Shown here in pieces: positions 12,100 through 24,437 of a stretch of 64,000 bases of DNA. The DNA comes from Onthophagus taurus (taxonomy: Eukaryota > Arthropoda > Insecta > Coleoptera > Scarabaeidae). A program made the position numbers and the translations under genes. The notes beneath the pieces are model-generated. The model was not told where the DNA came from and made no database searches. It was given only the letters and a program-made list of their open reading frames with translations. How positions within the stretch are numbered: the first letter of the stretch is position 1; each line of letters opens with the position of its first letter. The stretch spans positions 18,290,001-18,354,000 of the forward strand of contig NC_091976.1 in NCBI RefSeq assembly GCF_036711975.1, in the 5' to 3' direction.

Positions 12100-13325
12100 A
12101 TTGCAAAGGAGAGACTCGTAATGACACTAGTATAAGACAAATAATGATTTTTTATTTAATTGTTTATTTAATTACTTCTAAACTTATTATTGAAGTAGCC
12201 AGGCAATAATATGGACATTCACATCATATCATATGGGACAAAATATGACACATTTAGTTGTGGGAGCAAATTTCTTTTCGATTAAATGACTAACATGAAT
12301 GAATCTGCTCTTACTGTAAATTGCCTGTTCCACGTAGTTAAAAAATATTATTTGTAATCTTTTTCTCATTTTTTTTTGCCTACTGCGATAGTAAGAGATA
12401 TTGATGTTCTACCGTATCAAGACATTCCTCCTTCCATATCTTCGCTAATATAGTAATAGGATTTACCTTTTTGTGCAATCCACACTAATTTATTTGTTTT
12501 AAAAAGTAAAATAAAAAAGTCTAAATAGCAGAGTCATATCAACTGTGATTGCATTGCAGACGGTTTGGAATGCATGTGCCAAAATGATGTAATCAAACTC
12601 TAACTTAAGTTGGGAACATAGTAAACATATCCCCAAGAGATAATTTTGCAATCCGCAGATGATAGATTGCAAAAAAAAAATTTTGCTAGATTGTAACGAA
12701 TATAGCAATAACTTTGGCAGAATCAGACTACTCGAGTATCTACAATACAAACGTTTAAAATGATATTCACATTCAAGAAGACTGCTATGAAGACGTGCGT
12801 GATGCAGTTAAAGGAGAGGTAATTGGAAATGAAAAATGTTAGGAAAAGAAAAACTTTTTTCCTTCAAATATTTTTTTATGTTTCCTTTTTATGTTTAACT
12901 TTTGCATTTAAGTAACTAATTAAATATCTAAAATAATGTATATAAGCCCGGGGAAGGGCGATTATAAAAGATAATGGATTGATCTGCTGTACTTTGTTGG
13001 AAAATATTTCTAGTTTCATCTCTTAAAACAACATATGTAGAAGATATTTTATGCATTATTTTATTTTTTACAAAATCGTCCGAGTTATGGTTCGGGCACG
13101 TATAGAAATAAGTATAAAACTGCAAAGAATGAAACTCTTGGTTAGAACCAAACTCCCAACATTGGAGGTGCTTAAACAGCAAATATATGGAAAACACATG
13201 ACATGAAAAATATTTAATGACATAATAATAGTCACAAAAAAGATCTGTAGCAGTGTTAAAAACATAAAAGTGACTAAATTTGGACTGGAAACTGTACAAC
13301 TAATAGCAAAACGAAGGAAAACACA
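12100..13325. other. AT-rich stretch, nothing recognised
   Basis: Overlapping minus-strand frames (12499-12750, 12928-13337) are AT-driven and rich in F, Y, I and S, with no motifs. I see no gene here. Confidence 0.4.
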
Positions 13326-13329
13326 GAAA

Positions 13330-14965
13330 TGTAACAACAGAATACAAAAATGTTAACCGCATTGTAAAAAAGAGCATACCAAGCCAAACAAATAATAGAA
13401 GCTATTGAAAATAACAAGAATATGAAAATACTAAGATCAAATTTAGAAAATCAAAGATAACGAGAATAAAGGATGAATTCCGGAATATAACCGGAGAAAG
13501 ATACTCTTTTACCATACCAAAACCGGAAAACTGTGGCTAAATCTAAACGACGGTTCGGAGGATCTTCCTGAAATATCGATATCCGAGAGTAGACATGCCC
13601 TTCGACAACTGAAGAGTAATAAAGTTTCCGGTAAGGATTCTATAACTTCGCAAATGCTAAAAATAGGAGGTAGTACCCTTGAAGAAACGCTAAAATTGCT
13701 TTTAAACAAATGCTTGCTGAAAGGGAAGATACCAGAAATATGGAAGAATGGTGAGATCATAGTTATACACAAGAAAGAAGACAAACTATCACAGAGCCTT
13801 TGATAGCATTGCGGCCTGGTCATTTCTGGCAACACTAGAAGATGCTAGAATAGATTCGCAATACAGCGATAGCATTAAAAATATCTATGAACATGCGACC
13901 TTTTCCATCAAAATAGATGAGAATACAAAAATAAAGAAAATCCCTCTTGGTAAAGGCGTTCGGCAGGGGAACACCATTTGGCCCAAGTTATTCACCGTGG
14001 CCTTGGAAAATATATTATTTAAATAATTGTATTGGGAAAATATGGGTCCAAATGTGTATGTTATGCGCTTGAATCACTTAAGATTTGCAAACGATGTGGT
14101 ACTGGTCAGTTCAGGCATAGAGGAACTACAAAACATGTTACAAGATCTACATTACGTTACATAAATTATATATCGGGTAGGCGGACCAACCAACCTTGGA
14201 CTGTGACCTCAAAGATCTATTGTACACTGATAGATAACATTATCAAATTTCAGATCCTTTGGGGAGATAAACTGTGACCCAAAAATCGACATTCTGATAC
14301 GAGTAACAGCATAAAACATGCTCAACTACAAGATCTAAACAAACACTCAAAGAAAATAGGTCTAAAAATGTACCTGCATAAAATCAAAATAATGAGCACC
14401 ATGCAAAATGATGTTGCCATTGACAACGTCTCCATAGAGAATGTAACGCAGCACTATTAAAATTGGCAAAGAAAATCAAGCAGCCGAAATAAAGCTACGG
14501 ATTGATATCATGGGCAGCATTTGGAAAACTCAGTTTTGTACTGAAAAATAAAGAAATACTGAGAAGCCTAAAATGAAGGTGTGTGATAGCTACATACTGC
14601 CAGTGACTACATACAGACTTGAAACAATGGCCTTGACAAGGAAAATTATAGAACAACTTAGTGTTACCCAAAGAGCAATGGAACAAGCAATACTGGGAGT
14701 CACTCTGAGAGACAAAATTTGAAATAGCGACCTTCAGAGATGAACGTATGTGGCAAGAGAAAATACAGAAAAAGGAAAACTGAGAATAACCGTTTGGAGA
14801 TCACGAGAAGCTAGAAAAGGTGGATCGATGATGGAATATATAAAGATGAAGACATTCGGAAGAGGCCTATGTCCAGTAGTGGATATATACAGACTGAGGA
14901 AGAAGAAGAATCCAAAAAAATCAATAAGTGGAATAGCGCAATCTGCAGGAATTAGCTGCATGTAG
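13330..14965 (+). mobile_element. RTE-like LINE pol pseudogene
   Basis: In order on the plus strand: an endonuclease-RT linker (FRNITGERYSF), RT fingers (LRQLKSNKVSGKDSITSQML and GKIPEIWKNGEIIVIHKKED), a deletion, then AFDSIAAWSFLATLED, GKGVRQGNTIWPKLF and HLRFANDVVLVSS. The last is the RT active site, with FADD changed to FAND. The C-terminal part follows: VCDSYILPVTTYRLETMALT and QRAMEQAILGVTLRDKI. Several frameshifts and stops are present, so it is dead. The same LINE type recurs at 5.0, 11.6, 33.5, 40.8, 49.1 and 60.5 kb. Confidence 0.8.
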
Positions 14966-15016
14966 CTAAATAATTTTGGAAAACTTGTTGTTTACAGTTG
15001 TTCGTGTAAAATCTAA

Positions 15017-15226
15017 GGAGAGTTACAAGACAATGCAAGTAAAGACGACGAATTTCTTAAAGTTTTAAGAAATGAAGATCACGTATGTCGTTTGGATCAA
15101 GTTTCAAATCAAGTCAATAATAAATCTTTTGTATTAAAGAAGCTAGATCCGAAATATCTCGAAGACTTCAAGGATTTCAGTGATGAATCACATCAATTTC
15201 CTGAAGCATCGTTTTTTGAAATCTGA
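15017..15226 (+). CDS. Orphan acidic open frame, possible exon (69 codons)
   Basis: An open frame follows an AG at 15016-15017 and ends at TGA (15224-15226). It encodes a charged peptide with normal-looking composition, including DDEFLKVLRNEDHVCRLDQ and LKKLDPKYLEDFKDF. There is no start codon and I do not recognise it. It could be a terminal exon or a fragment of an unknown element. Confidence is low. Confidence 0.3.
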   Translation, partial: GELQDNASKDDEFLKVLRNEDHVCRLDQVSNQVNNKSFVLKKLDPKYLEDFKDFSDESHQFPEASFFEI

Positions 15227-17930
15227 TTTTTAACAATATTTACTTCATCGATCAAATTATGTTCTTGAGTATCATTTCCTTACATTCTGCTGCATTAACA
15301 GACTCCACATTTTGGTTATTAAGGCTAGATTAACTCTATTTTTAGAGTTTCATTTGTTAATAGAAGGCCATATTTCAACATTTTAATCATGTAACTGTTA
15401 AAAATGTCGAGCGTTGAGTTGTTGCACACCTTTTCTCATAAAGCCCTAAAACATTCTTAAAAATTTTACAAAGGTTTAAAAGACGCATTTTTCATCAATA
15501 TAAATATAAGTTATTTATATATGTTTAAAATGTCTATTCAGTGTCACTTTTCGTGGCGAGATTAACAGTTTAGTTAATATTTTGATAAAGGACTTAATAA
15601 TGATTGAAAGAGCAGATTAGTTTCGTTAACTCACGTTTTAGATAAACACAAATAAATTTGTATTCATTTTTACTTTCTATTTTGAATGTGGATATTTTGA
15701 TATCCTATAGTTATGACGAGTGTTTTGTACAGGTGACCAAGTCGTTTATAAAAAAAGTTTGACCTGACACGACCCGCATGCCCACATCATTTTCAACACA
15801 CAGCGATGCACTCGCAGGACAACTCGCTTTGGGTTCCTCCTTTTTAACAATGCAGGACACGATGCCAACTTCCCCTCTGCACTCCCGCAGGTTCAAATAA
15901 TTTAATTCAGATCGTATCGTCGTTGCTTTCACTCGTTTTCAATTAGCCAACCGAAAACACAGAGAGTTAACACAAATTTCCTACCCACTTTTCATAGTTT
16001 ATTGCGACAAAAAAAGACTCCCAAACAAAAATTTATTTTAAACTTTAGACTTTAAATTAAGGTCTTATTCTTCTTGTTCTCATTACACTTTAGATTTTCA
16101 CACGTTTTTTCTATTAAAGCCGACCAGAGGGATCAATCAGTCACAGTTTACACATAAGAACGTTGTAGGCTGGACAATAATAAATACTTGACGAAACTTC
16201 TCGGTTGGAATCTTTACGCAATTTTCTCACATGTCGTGAGTACGTAAGTTATTCGGCCGTGTGTTTTGGTAGTTGTCCGGAATCCGTGTAAATAATTTAC
16301 TCCGTTTCGGACGTATAAATAATTTACGGTTGTTAACGTTGAGAATTGGGTAAATCAATCGTGGATAAATCTGTCGTGGATAAATCTATTGTCGATAAAT
16401 TTATCGTTGATAAATCTATCGTGACGTCGTCGGTCATGAAAATCAAATTTCGTGGAGGGAAGAAAAAATAAAACTTGGAGTGTTAATTTAATGTATAAAC
16501 TAGATCAAAGAAATGTTTTTAGTTGATGTTTTAAAATTAGTTAAAATAAATTTTATTCCCGGAAACAATTTGAAGTGAATTTGTTCTTGTAACAAAGTTA
16601 AGAACTCCCCTCTAGTTCATTCCCCAAAAAGTTCTTCTTTACCGGACAATTTTATTAGAGTCCAGCACGTTAAGTGACAAAACTTTTCAAGGAGGATGAC
16701 ATTAAAGTTTTCACAAACTCGAACAACTACAACCTTAACTTGCAATTTTCCTTGTGGCTGTTTTCTTTGTTGAAACAACAAGAAAAATATTCATTATAAA
16801 AAGAAAGTAAATAAAAATTACTCAGCAATAACGTTTCCAAACAACTTTGGTTTGGATCTCTTGTTATTCGAAAGTGTGCAAAATTGTATTTCTTAATAAT
16901 TCATTTTAAATGTTTTATTGCAAATTGTTAATTATAACTTATAATGAAAAGATCAAATTAGCGATGTTTAAAGTTTAAGGTTTCCACGTTGGCTGGTTTG
17001 TGGGGTTTCGTTTACTGACGTTAGAACTAAAACCAATAGAAGAGTTAAAAAGACACGATCATGGAGTACACGGTTAGGAAAAGTAAAACTTGGCGTCCCG
17101 TCCAAGCTAATAATTCGCTAAACTGTACGTGGTACAGCCGACTCTGTGTGTTTTACACTTCGAAGATGGCCAGAATGGATAAACGACCAGACGCCAATAT
17201 ATTTCCAAGAGATTTACTATGTAAACGTGCGCGGTTGCTTCTAAATAACCCGTACGCTATCGGGATTTGACGCGCTTAGACCTTTCTCAAAAACTCTTAA
17301 ATTACTGTTAAGAACTCGCTTTCGCAAAATGATATACGACCCAAGACGTCTTCCCTAAAAGTTGTTAAAGATCCAAACAAACATTTTAATGTTTTTATTT
17401 AAAAGATGGCGATGTAATAAAGGCCATGTTTCAAAATTGTTGAAGAAGTGAAAGAAGAAAAGATGTAACAACGATGGTTTAGTGGTGGTAAGAGGACGTT
17501 TCTGGTTTTCGAAATAAGAAGACAATGCCAGGTTGGAAATGTGGAACGGCATTTACATTTAATGCATTAGTACAAAGGCCATTATTTAGATGCGACAGAT
17601 TCGAGATCTTGTACCTGACATCGCGAGATAATTTAAGGCGGAAAAAATGGCCGGTAGCCAGAGAGATTGTATCATTTTGCGACCGTGACATGATCGACAG
17701 AATCTTCCTTGTGTATAAAACTAACACAACGAGCACGAGAAATCACTACATTCTCTAGAACACAAATCTTAAAGATTTTGTCTTAATTTTATGAAATTTC
17801 ATTTATGTATTATTGTATTACCTAATTTATATATTTATTTGTTGCAGAACGTGCATGTAAAGTAGACTTAACTAATAAATAGTTGAGCATTAACAAAAAA
17901 ATATATTATATCGTTTCATATCGTTTAATG
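15227..17930. other. Non-genic stretch
   Basis: No supported gene. A minus-strand frame at 15711-15932 has six Cys but no context. Frames at 17061-17270 and 17525-17758 (plus) are unrecognised. A small tandem repeat lies at 16351-16425. Confidence 0.3.
16351..16425. repeat. Minisatellite, five 15-bp units
   Basis: Five consecutive imperfect copies of a 15-base unit like TAAATCTATCGTGGA, with one to three changes per unit. Confidence 0.85.
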
Positions 17931-17934
17931 GAAG

Positions 17935-18090
17935 ATGAGAAACACCGATGAAGAAGAGGATCAACGCTTAATTTTGTATGACCAAAGAGAATGTTTTAGC
18001 TCACCAGAAATGACAGACGTTCAGATGAGATGTTTTAAACGTCAAACTATATGCAGATGTAATCGAAGAAACAATAACGCTACTGAGTAA
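17935..18090 (+). CDS. Candidate small ORF or terminal exon, 51 aa
   Basis: The frame runs ATG at 17935 to TAA at 18088-18090 and is followed 14 bases later by AATAAA (18105-18110). The peptide is acidic at the start (MRNTDEEEDQRLILYDQREC) and ends with four Cys in a C...C...CxC arrangement (RCFKRQTICRCNRRNN). This composition and the well-placed poly(A) signal suggest the last exon of a gene whose earlier exons I cannot place. An in-frame stop lies just upstream of the ATG, so either the ATG is the start or a splice acceptor falls inside. No family is recognised. Confidence 0.4.
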   Translation: MRNTDEEEDQRLILYDQRECFSSPEMTDVQMRCFKRQTICRCNRRNNNATE

Positions 18091-18110
18091 GCTTTGTTGT
18101 CATCAATAAA

Positions 18111-19170
18111 ACAAATGTTTTATTTAACCTTTTCTATTTAATTCTTTACATAATCGATTCAGTCATTGATACAATATAACCAATGCTTTCAATACCATCA
18201 TCTTCTGCCCTTATTCGGTTTAAAATCTGGGTTAAAATCTTGCACCCCTCCTAATAGGATATAGTACAAAAGGCTTTTATCACGATTGTTGTTGTTGAGG
18301 AATATGCAGCTAAGAATCCACCATTGAGTTATGCACACATATATTGGTGCTAATGAAGCCGAAAGTTAGGTATTTGTTACAAGATCATTAGTATTTTACT
18401 GTAACCGTTTTCTTCTAAAAATTTTAATCTCCATGGAGGACCCTTACAAAGTTGAGGCCTCAATTTCTCCCAAAAATTTGGGTACGTAATTCTATATGGC
18501 ACTCAGCTATTAGTTTTCTGTTTACGCCCAAAAATGTTCTCTATAATTTTGAATAAAAAATTTTTCATGGCAAAGGGGTTTGTAAAAACGGTTGAATCTA
18601 AACGCATCCTCAATATAATATAGGAAAGTTAATAAGTCAGGTTAATAAATAATCAATAACAACCGCAAACTAAATGCGAACAAAATGGAGCAATCTTTTT
18701 AAAAATCATTAATCGGAGAAGCACATACTGAAATTGTTAGGGCTATATTTATAGATAACAGATATCGTGGAATCGCCGTGTTATCAGATTGGCTTATATA
18801 TTTGTATTCTATCTTGGAAAGATATTCAGAGTCTCTGCACCAGCTTCCTTCAAACGGTGTAATAAGATCAAAAAATAGATTCGGTCTGTTCGGGTTAGGA
18901 ATGCAAAAACAAGCAAACAACCTAATAAAGGTAACCGGTGACAAAAATGAAAATAAAATATAAATATGTCATAAAAAACATCACTTAGCCATTTTATTAA
19001 CTTTATATAATAACACACTTAGCTGCTTCCCCACTTGTTAGTTACTTCCCCAGTTGGTCAATCACCTAACTTAGCATTGTCAGTCATCCAACACTAACTA
19101 TCGCAACTTTCAAGCGATATTCCTTTTGTGTCTTCCACAACTAGGATCAGTAACACCGTGATCTGCAACG
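18111..19170. other. AT-rich stretch, nothing recognised
   Basis: Frames at 18699-19018 overlap on both strands without any motif. I see no gene. Confidence 0.4.
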
Positions 19171-19176
19171 ATTTTC

Positions 19177-20060
19177 TCACCTGGGAATCCCCTCAAATGC
19201 CTTCGACAAACAAGACCATAAAATGATAACAGTGATGGGGCACACGTATAGCCCGCGAATGGAATCATCCATTCGTCTTTTCTTTTCACTCAAGGTCAGT
19301 GGGATGAAAGCTAAGGGCTGACGACGGTGCTTTCTTCGTTCATTTCGCTCGTCCTTGCACTTGAAAAGTATATGTTCAATATGATCCCGGAATGTCATAT
19401 GGATAGGACTGCTTACCTTGCCAATATTCAATAGATATTTTCAAACATAGTTATGTCCAAAAATGGTCTCAAAGTGAATGTCGTAAGTCCCTCTATATTT
19501 TCCACAACACAGCTAAACATAATTGCAGAACCTCGTCCACTTTGCTGCCGATATACTTGAGATGTGTAGAGTTGAACATTTTCCTGTTGGTAATTTCCGT
19601 TTCTACAACCGTAAAGTTTAGTTCAAGTAACACAAACTATCTGTTAAATCGATTGTTTTTTTTCTGTCTGGAATTGACCGCGACTTTTATTAACGCCTCC
19701 GCAGTCCAAGTCGAGCAAGTATATACGAGGAATGTTTTAACAAACATATAGAGAAATTTCTCATCATAATACCATATAGAAAACAGAAAACATTCAAGTG
19801 TTCAGGGTCTAACAGGGATCTATGAAATAGTTACCATGTTTTTCTAATGAGGCTGCATCAGATAGTCTGGAGTTCAAAGCATTTCTAGTTTATTTCATAT
19901 TTACAAAACATATCAAAAAGTTTTCTAGCTATTTGCTTTATCATGTATTTGTCACTAACTCATTTCTGAACAGAAGAACATCGTCGGCCATTCCACCAAA
20001 AGATAATTATTTTTATAGTTCTCGAGCGATAGTTTGGAAATATCTATATTTTTGCCAGCG
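19177..20060 (-). mobile_element. Degenerate LINE, RT tail (R1/Jockey-like)
   Basis: On the minus strand, GMADDVLLLF near 20000 resembles the YADD active site of LINE RTs, and downstream (19177-19431) DHIEHILFKCKDERNERRKH matches the C-terminal zinc-knuckle-like block (EHxLFxCP...ER) of R1/Jockey-type elements. The spacing is shorter than in full elements and stops are frequent. Confidence 0.45.
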
Positions 20061-21790
20061 TCAAAAATCATAATAAATTACGATCGATGTTATCTCTAAT
20101 TTCATTCTCCTTTTCCTTCTTGGTGATTAGTTGTTATTTGCTCATCGGTGCTCCGAATTCTAATATTAAATTCTATGCCTGACTATGCTTTGCGAAGATT
20201 TGCTATCTCGATTATCCACCAGTATGTTACTGGTTTAAGATTTCCAGGTTTTCTCTTTATTGATATTAACAAATTATATACTTATAAAGTTCACAGTTAA
20301 ACGAATATTTTGATCGCTTACAAAGAATATTTCCCCATTCCCCATTTTTCAAAAGCTCTTGTGTTTGATTAGCGGAGCAGTTCTAAACCCCAAGTCGAGT
20401 AAACGTAAGCTTTTTCCTATATGGCATACGTGCCAACGATATCTGCTTATATACTGTTTGCTATTGATATGCAGGTTCTTGATTAACGTTGATATTGCGA
20501 CTCAATATCAACGCATACAAGATTTAGCAAAATCTTTTCCAAATTTTTGCAAAATTCCACAGTTTGCAATGGATTAGACACAGTATTAGAAGGTATTTAC
20601 TTCCCAGCATCCAAACCAACAGACATTCGATTCCAGTCTCTATATCTCCGTCAGATACGTGAATATTGAATATATGGTGTAGTAGCAATCCAGGATCCAT
20701 CCTGCTGCTACAACATAACGCTCTTAGGCTCACATTTACCATCCTCCTGATACTCTATCTAGGATCTAGGGGATAGTTACCATGGTTACGGTTGTTCTAA
20801 GCGCTCTCATTAACTAATGACTGGATAGGCCTTATCTAGCACCTCGGCTGCGAGCGACCTTTGCTTCGAACTTCTTCGATCGTCAGCCAGAAAACAATTC
20901 AAAAGTTGTATACTATGAGCCTTAATAAAGGTTTTTGCTCAAGTAATGTATCTATCTCTTCTCTTCTGATATTTCTTGTTACGCTACCATCCCAGTAGTT
21001 CATAGGAGGGTGACCAGCTAACACAACCACTCTATTGACAACCGACCGGTCTCACAACTGTTGTCAAAACATTCCTGCTCGCAACGCTGGGACCTTGTTA
21101 TTTAGATAGCTTTATCCGCGCTTAATAACTATTTTTTTTACCTGGCGGCCTTTTTGTTAGAAGACAGTTTTTCCTGGTTGGTGGACATTCTCCGCAAACT
21201 TTATCCTTGTGTCTTATCCAATGCGGAAAGATGCAATCTAATCACCATCTTAGCTTTTGCCTGATTCCCAAGAACCTTATTAGTAAATTTTTCCCTATTT
21301 TTTGGGATCTCGAATAAGTTCCTAAGTGACGCTTCCGTTTATAGTTTCGCAGACTAGCTTTAGCGATTTCTCTGTTTTCGCAGTATACAACAGTACTTGT
21401 CAGTAGTATGACAAGAAGATTTTCTTAGATGTTGCAACTTCAACTTTCGCTTCTTCACATTCGTGCCATTTCTTTATTATATCCTTTTTGAGCTTTTTGT
21501 GCAAAATTTTCTTTTCTAACTTGTTTTGGATAGTTCAGAAAGAAGTTGCTTCTGATGGTACCTTCGGTTGTACTACGCCTGTTGTAAAGTTCATTTTGCC
21601 CTGTATTGCAAAACATTTTTTCTGGTAAGTAGATCAATATCAGAAGCATTCTCTATCAATGGGTTTTTCGTCATCCTCAGCTATAATTGAAGTAAAATTT
21701 TGTTAATAAAAATATTTATTTTTCAATAAAACATCCTTTTTGAAATATAATTTTTAATTTACAACTTCTTGTACATGTTAAACCGATTAT
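20061..21790. other. Non-genic stretch
   Basis: No supported gene. Parts may be a decayed upstream portion of the same minus-strand LINE, but I see no diagnostic motif. Confidence 0.3.
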
Positions 21791-21791
21791 T

Positions 21792-22341
21792 CTAATTTTC
21801 AAAAAATTTATTTCTTTTTCTACAGCTACATTCTACATTAAAAATCGGCAATAAATCCATAGTTTTAACACACATTTTTTTGTTGTCGTTCACGTAAATG
21901 GGATAATCCAAGCAACATTGAGTTTTATGTAGGTTCGTTAAAAAATTAAAATCCATTGAGATAATTTTCAATAAATCTCCCAAACCAACCGGATTATACA
22001 TTGATTTTCGCGTAAAATTACCGGAGAAGTCCGGGTAACTAATTAGATCTCCAGAACATTCATGAACACAAAGTCGAACTGATGAGGGATCACATAAAAA
22101 CCATTCTCTAGGTTGACATAACGAAGCATTTTTAGATTTCAAAGCCTCATCATGTTGAGTTGAAGTACAAGAATTCACCAAAGTCATATCAATAGCGTAA
22201 AGTATCGTAGCCACATGAATAATTAAAAAGATTAATGTAAGGTGTTTGTAACTGTAGACATTGCTAAAAATATAAAATTAAAGGAGTTATAGATAAATTA
22301 AATAAAATCCTATTCACTCACATTTTTTTTGAAGTAGGCAT
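21792..22341 (-). CDS. Cys-rich secreted protein, two exons, 163 aa
   Basis: Exon 1 is 22341-22322 (MPTSKK plus two bases of the next codon), the intron 22321-22264 is 58 bp with a strong GTGAGT donor and TTTTTAG acceptor, and exon 2 is 22263-21792. The joined frame is 164 codons including the stop. Residues 7-30 form a hydrophobic signal peptide or anchor (YKHLTLIFLIIHVATILYAI). The rest has ten Cys, including CQPREWFLC, a CC pair and a final CSC, and one NFT glycosylation site. The gene sits 470 bp downstream of the DUF229 gene on the same strand. Its exon 2 cannot be a DUF229 exon in the same frame because the intron phases differ (2 versus 1). I do not recognise the family. An AATAAA lies shortly downstream. 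Confidence 0.6.
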
Positions 22342-22810
22342 TTTAAAAAGGATTACAAATAATTTAGAACCACAAAAAAATCTCAACCTCAATTTATTTT
22401 ATTTACGTCAAATTCTTTTTTGACAAGCACAACCTTCGAATAAAATTGAATAAATGAATCCTCAAACATCAAGAGATATTGAGCGGTGTCTTTGTATTCG
22501 CCTAAGAACTTAAACAATTCACCGACTGATTACAAAGTTCGAAATAAAGGACTAGTTAGGTTGTATACTTTGCAAATTGCAAACTTGAAAGTAAGGTACT
22601 TTTGAAAAAAAATTCATCTAAATAAAAAGTACAAAAGGTTCGTCGATCACACCTCGAAATAACTCATAGAGTAACGAGTTTTGAAGGAGTGGGCGAAAAG
22701 ACAATGGTCAGTTTTCTAAACGATTATGAAGAAAGATTGTTAACTTACAAATTGGTGATTGAGATTTTAAAGAATGAATTAAAGATAGTTTAAAAATAAA
22801 ATAAACTTAC

Positions 22811-24437
22811 CAGGAGTTTCAATTTCACTAATATTTCCAATAAGTTTAAAATGATTTTTATAATCACTCCCATTTATTTTTCTAATTGTTGCTTCATAAT
22901 GTAGATTAGAATAATTCGATGAAAATAAAACTGTGTAATCAGCAAAATTTTGATTAAACCCAATTGGTGGTAAATGTAATCGATTTGTTAAAATTTTCGT
23001 TGTATCATTGCTAATTTCTCTTACGTAATCCATAATTTCGTTTGATACATCTTCTTCAACTCCAACATCTTTAAATCCATTACAACTACAGAAATGTGAT
23101 GAAATTTCAACAGTTTCACATGTTCTTCTTGTTGAAATCAGTGAAAACAAACTGACACTTTTATTAAGATTAAAATCATTCGTTTCGTAATTTATATTAA
23201 ACGGATCTGTTAATGTTTGTAACGTTTTATGGATATCGAAAGTTGTAACAAGTCTTTCGGCGTTTCTTTTCAAGTTACAATGAGCTTCCTTGAAACTTTG
23301 TTTATGCCACAAAGGAAAATAAACGTACAATAAAGGTAAACGATCTTCGATACTTCCTAAATGCGTTAACCTTAACTTGTTATTTTGATCGCCATGATCA
23401 CTCACCAATATAAAAATAGTGTTATTTAACACATTTGATTGTTCTAATTTTATTAATAACCGTGATAAATATACATCGAGATAATTAAATTTTTTAGACC
23501 AAAACAATCCGAAGAAATCCCTTCCTTTTTCATGCAAATACATAAAAAGTCTTTCAGAGTACTCAAACAACTTATTTTGGGGGCAATCATTATTAGATAA
23601 ATTTAAATATTCAGTGTTCCAATAGAAATCAAATTTTTCGAAGGGAAAAAGATTTATAAATTTTTTTTCTTCTTCAGCAAACGATGTTAAATACCCTTTA
23701 TTTTTAAAATCGGAAAAAATTGATGAATTAATTTCACGATAATCTTTTACACCAGTTAATAAAGGAATTATGTTCGAAAAAGCAATTTCACCAATTTTAG
23801 TATATCCAAGAAATTGAGTTGCTTGTAATCTTGCCATTATCCTTGCTGTACGTTGAAAATGGCGATGAAATCCTTGCCTTGAAACACCATCAAGTCCCCA
23901 AACAACTACATTAAGTTGATTTTTCGATTTTTTCTTATCGACTCTCGGTAATAATTCTTTATTTGATGGAAACGTAAAAAAATCATTGAAAATTATCCTA
24001 TTGTTATAACTACAATTTACTAATACGTAAAGATCGGTTATTCTCGCAGCTGCCCTTAATAAGTATTTCTCGTTAAAACAGTTTTCTAAATCTTTTTTAT
24101 TGCAGGGGGAATAGAAGCATGAAAAATTTTCTTGATTTTCGAATAAATTTTGAACCAGTTTTGAATCGATGTAAATGATATTGGTTTGGTGCCAAGTTTT
24201 TGAATGTACAAATTTTGTTACATCCGGTGAACAACGTCCAGATTGAAAATTGTTAACGTATCTTCGGTTTACCTTAACGTTAAATGTGAGATAATTCGGA
24301 ATCAAACATCCTCTAGTTTTTATTAAAAACCCGCTTCCTTCTAAAGGGTCTATTTTACAACATGTTTTTATGTTTAATACGACATCTCCTAAGTATAATA
24401 TTAATGATAATCCAAACATTATTATGAAGTATTTCAT
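22811..24437 (-). CDS. DUF229 (PF02995) alkaline-phosphatase-fold protein, 542 codons
   Basis: One long exon from ATG 24437 to a GTAAGT donor after base 22811 (phase 1). Residues 1-20 look like a signal peptide. The N-terminal domain is Cys-rich (CC at 26-27). The sulfatase/alkaline-phosphatase-like core carries WGLDGVSRQGFHR (180-192, with metal-ligand D183 and nucleophile-like S186), FLGYTKIGEIAFSNIIPLLTG (209-229), VSDHGDQ (345-351), DRLPLLYVYFP (365-375) and FDIHKTL (400-406), followed by the family's Cys-rich block ending SHFCSC (447-452). DUF229 proteins are common in insects and nematodes; their substrate is unknown. The usual final segment, ending in a C.C motif, should lie in another exon that I could not find before 21792. 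Without splicing the frame runs only ten codons further. Confidence 0.85.

Noticed and set aside
13509-13835. Minus-strand 108-codon frame
   Set aside because: It is the antisense of the RT fingers of the plus-strand RTE-like LINE.
21792-22214. A stand-alone 140-codon gene starting at GTG 22214, or this block as DUF229 exon 2
   Set aside because: The frame is open upstream to a splice acceptor and joins exon 22341-22322 with an ATG. The DUF229 donor is phase 1 and would be out of frame here.
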